A stretch of DNA of 14,804 nucleotides from CAJXII01 sp965242915 (GTDB lineage: Bacteria > Campylobacterota > Campylobacteria > Campylobacterales > Arcobacteraceae): the NCBI GenBank assembly GCA_965242915.1, contig CBDETN010000011.1, forward strand, positions 1 to 14,804. Direction: 5' to 3'. A program made the translations under genes and the position numbers. This document shows, piece after piece, positions 13,245 through 14,804 of the stretch; the first letter of the stretch is position 1; each line of letters starts with the position of its first letter. The notes under the pieces are model-generated. The model was given only the letters and a program-made list of their open reading frames with translations. It searched no databases and was not told where the DNA came from.

Positions 13245-14414
13245 TCATGTAATGAGTTTTAAACTTTGATGAATACAAACAGATAAAATTCCAAATGATA
13301 AAACAGAAGCTACTTTTGTAGCTCCTTGATAATAAATTGTATTACATCCAAAGTCATCTTTTAAATATTTATTTACTCTTTCAACCATACTTCTTTGATT
13401 GTAGTGGTGTTCATCTGATGATTTAGGTAAATTTAAAAATTCAAATTTTACTTTTTCATCTTTGATAAGTTGAATCTTTTGTTTTAATTCTTTTGAGTTC
13501 TTGGGATTTATATCTATAATTGGTTTATGATTTAGTTTTTCAGAATACTCTCTAATTATATCGCTGTCATACCCAGCATCAAGTAAATCACGAAGATACA
13601 TCACTCTTTTACCAGTTTCATTGATAAGTGGAAGTGCTACTGAACTATCATGAACATTTGCACCTGAATAGAATGCTGCTATTGGTATATCTCCATCTAC
13701 TGCACTAATATGAAGTTTACCACCTATTGTAATCTCTCTGTTACCTTTAGAATTTTGTTTGACACCAACACCACAAACAGTAGATACTAAAGATAACATC
13801 TTTTTAGTAGTTTTCATCTCTTTTTGTAGTTCTAAAATCTTTGGTTTTACAGGCTCTCTCTTTTCACCTTTCTTAGGTCGTCCGACCTTATTTTTAGGCT
13901 TTTCTTCTTTCTTAATCTTTACAGGTTTTTCTCTAAGTGGTATCATAGCAGCATCTGTTGCATTGTACATAAAAACTGTATCCGATAAATATTCATTAAC
14001 AAACTTTTTATGAGTTTTTTGAGCTATTTGTAAATCACTCAATTCTTTGAATACCCTACTAAATTTAGCTTCACTTGGAATATCTATTTTATACCTCCAT
14101 CCACACAATACTCGTAATACTCTATCGCTATGAAGTCTATCAATTAAATCTCTTGTTGTTTGCATATTGTAAACAGATTTAGCAATCATTGCTCTTGCTA
14201 TCTCTATTCTATCTTTTGGAATGTTTGTAATAGTTACAACTGTTACATTCTTTTCAATTTGAGCAAAGTCTAAAATCTTTATTAGTTTCTCTTCTTTGGT
14301 ACTTAATGTTCCTAATTGTTCTTTTATTTCAGGAAATAAACAATTTTCAAGGTTTAGAATTTTAGTCCACATTTTAGATAGGTTTGTAGATAATTTTGGT
14401 AAAATATTTGTCAT
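13245..14414 (-). CDS. DDE transposase of IS copy B
   Basis: This 389-residue protein is the same enzyme as that of copy A with a few changes: LSTNLSK for SSSNLSN near the start, P for L at 28, I for E at 70, Y for F at 290 and P for A at 298. D154, D279 and E345 and the GRPKKG motif are all kept, so it should be as active as copy A. It is read from a leader in which the -35 is CTGAAA instead of TTGAAA, with a 17-base spacer to TATAAT, which may lower expression. It faces away from copy A's direction of reading and lies inside a second transposase gene. Confidence 0.92.
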   Translation of the reverse strand: MTNILPKLSTNLSKMWTKILNLENCLFPEIKEQLGTLSTKEEKLIKILDFAQIEKNVTVVTITNIPKDRIEIARAMIAKSVYNMQTTRDLIDRLHSDRVLRVLCGWRYKIDIPSEAKFSRVFKELSDLQIAQKTHKKFVNEYLSDTVFMYNATDAAMIPLREKPVKIKKEEKPKNKVGRPKKGEKREPVKPKILELQKEMKTTKKMLSLVSTVCGVGVKQNSKGNREITIGGKLHISAVDGDIPIAAFYSGANVHDSSVALPLINETGKRVMYLRDLLDAGYDSDIIREYSEKLNHKPIIDINPKNSKELKQKIQLIKDEKVKFEFLNLPKSSDEHHYNQRSMVERVNKYLKDDFGCNTIYYQGATKVASVLSFGILSVCIHQSLKLIT

Positions 14415-14464
14415 AAGTTGAATCTCTTTTCTGTTAAATTTTAGGATATAAAATTATAACTTAT

Positions 14465-14481
14465 CTGAAATTAGATTTCAG
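14465..14481. repeat. Palindrome in the leader of IS copy B
   Basis: CTGAAATTAGATTTCAG has perfect 7-bp arms around a 3-base centre. Copy A has the same fold at 2397-2413 with T-A in place of the outermost C-G pair. Confidence 0.7.
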
Positions 14482-14804
14482 CTTTTTTGAACAAAATAAA
14501 TTAAATTATGAGCTTTTTTGTTAATTTGCAAGTGGCTCTTATATATGAAAGTTTGCTTTTTACCATTAATCATTTTTGATAGTTTTTTAGTATCACAAGT
14601 ATCAAGATTTTTAATCATATCAATTTGTTCATAAAGATATTTATGAGATGTTGGCTTAGCTACAAATACATATGAATGCTTTTTATCTAATACTTTTTTA
14701 ATCATAGGTTCTCTTGAATACAAATCATCACCTAAAATTATTAACTTTTTATTAGTAGGATTTGTAAAATTATTTAACCATCTCTTTAAAGCATTAACTT
14801 CACA

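Larger units (their letters stand above)
13047..14538 (-). mobile_element. Complete 1492-bp IS, copy B (inverted relative to copy A)
   Basis: The same perfect 16-bp ends lie at 13047-13062 and 14523-14538. It is nearly identical to 2340-3830; the one-base length difference is a G in the 5' leader (14465). The flanks do not give a duplication exactly at the ends, but TTAT occurs at 13041-13044 and 14539-14542, consistent with a 4-bp duplication plus two extra bases (CA, 13045-13046) on one side. Confidence 0.93.
12542..14804 (-). pseudogene. DDE transposase of another IS, split by IS copy B (5' end outside window)
   Basis: Two pieces flank the IS. The upstream piece (14804-14539, open at the window edge) reads LIILGDDLYSREPMIKKVLD and AKPTSHKYLYEQIDMI. 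The downstream piece (13046-12542) reads EVNWCEIIVTNDSSRKLYHN, RTRWKIENENNNTLKTKGYH and GHGKENLSKTLCSLNILAFL. Together they resemble an IS4/ISNCY-type DDE transposase: the second aspartate is probably in LGDD and the glutamate in WKIEN. Joining across the IS at the repeated ATAA (minus strand) restores one frame (FIYKLAIKNPNGD). Short frames that seem to start or end inside the IS (TTG 13073-13075; stop 14478) are products of the insertion. Its family is uncertain. Confidence 0.75.

Noticed and set aside
14478..14723. 81-codon minus-strand frame taken as a whole gene
   Set aside because: Its last 20 codons come from IS copy B and its start is internal to a frame open to the window edge, so it is part of the split transposase.

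Overview
The window is a low-GC bacterial segment, and its genes point to a member of the Campylobacterota, most likely of the Arcobacter group. This is inferred from the AT-rich base use and from protein similarity recalled by eye, not from a search. About three quarters of the window is insertion-sequence DNA, much of it nested or broken. I see no rRNA, tRNA, CRISPR array, phage module or recognisable defence system.

Layout. (1) 1-2041 is an intact, tightly packed stretch: the end of an amino-acid ABC transporter solute-binding protein, its permease and a MarC-family membrane protein. (2) 2031-4139 is a LysE/ArgO-type amino-acid exporter gene that is broken twice, once by a one-base loss in a T run and once by a 1.49 kb IS (2340-3830, 16-bp ends, 4-bp target duplication GAAG). 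(3) 4239-11426 is an IS nest. Its outer shell looks like the two ends of one decayed zinc-ribbon IS256-like element. Inside lie IS3-family debris, an IS21-family element (about 4949-8536) with an IS481-family element inserted in its 5' leader (7355-8368), two identical 114-bp copies of the IS21 right end, two identical 127-bp copies of an unidentified segment, an IS1380-family element (9346-10924) and an IS481-like 3' fragment. (4) 11403-12450, on the minus strand, is a two-gene operon: a TtcA-type tRNA thiolation PP-loop protein followed by a TudS/DUF523-type gene cut short by the end of the IS256-like element. (5) 12542-14804 is another DDE transposase gene, itself split by a second, inverted, nearly identical copy of the 1.49 kb IS (13047-14538).

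How the parts relate. The chromosomal genes concern amino-acid uptake and export and tRNA sulfur chemistry. IS activity has inactivated the exporter and the TudS-like gene. The most unusual object is an 842-codon reading frame (5784-8312, minus strand) in which an IS481 transposase, lacking its own stop, runs in frame through the IS end into IstA, so one frame encodes two complete DDE integrase cores. The two inverted 1.49 kb IS copies enclose 9.2 kb and offer sites for inversion of that segment. I did not find a convincing new multi-gene system. The fusion, the repeat mosaic at 8423-9269 and the variant TtcA are the points worth following.
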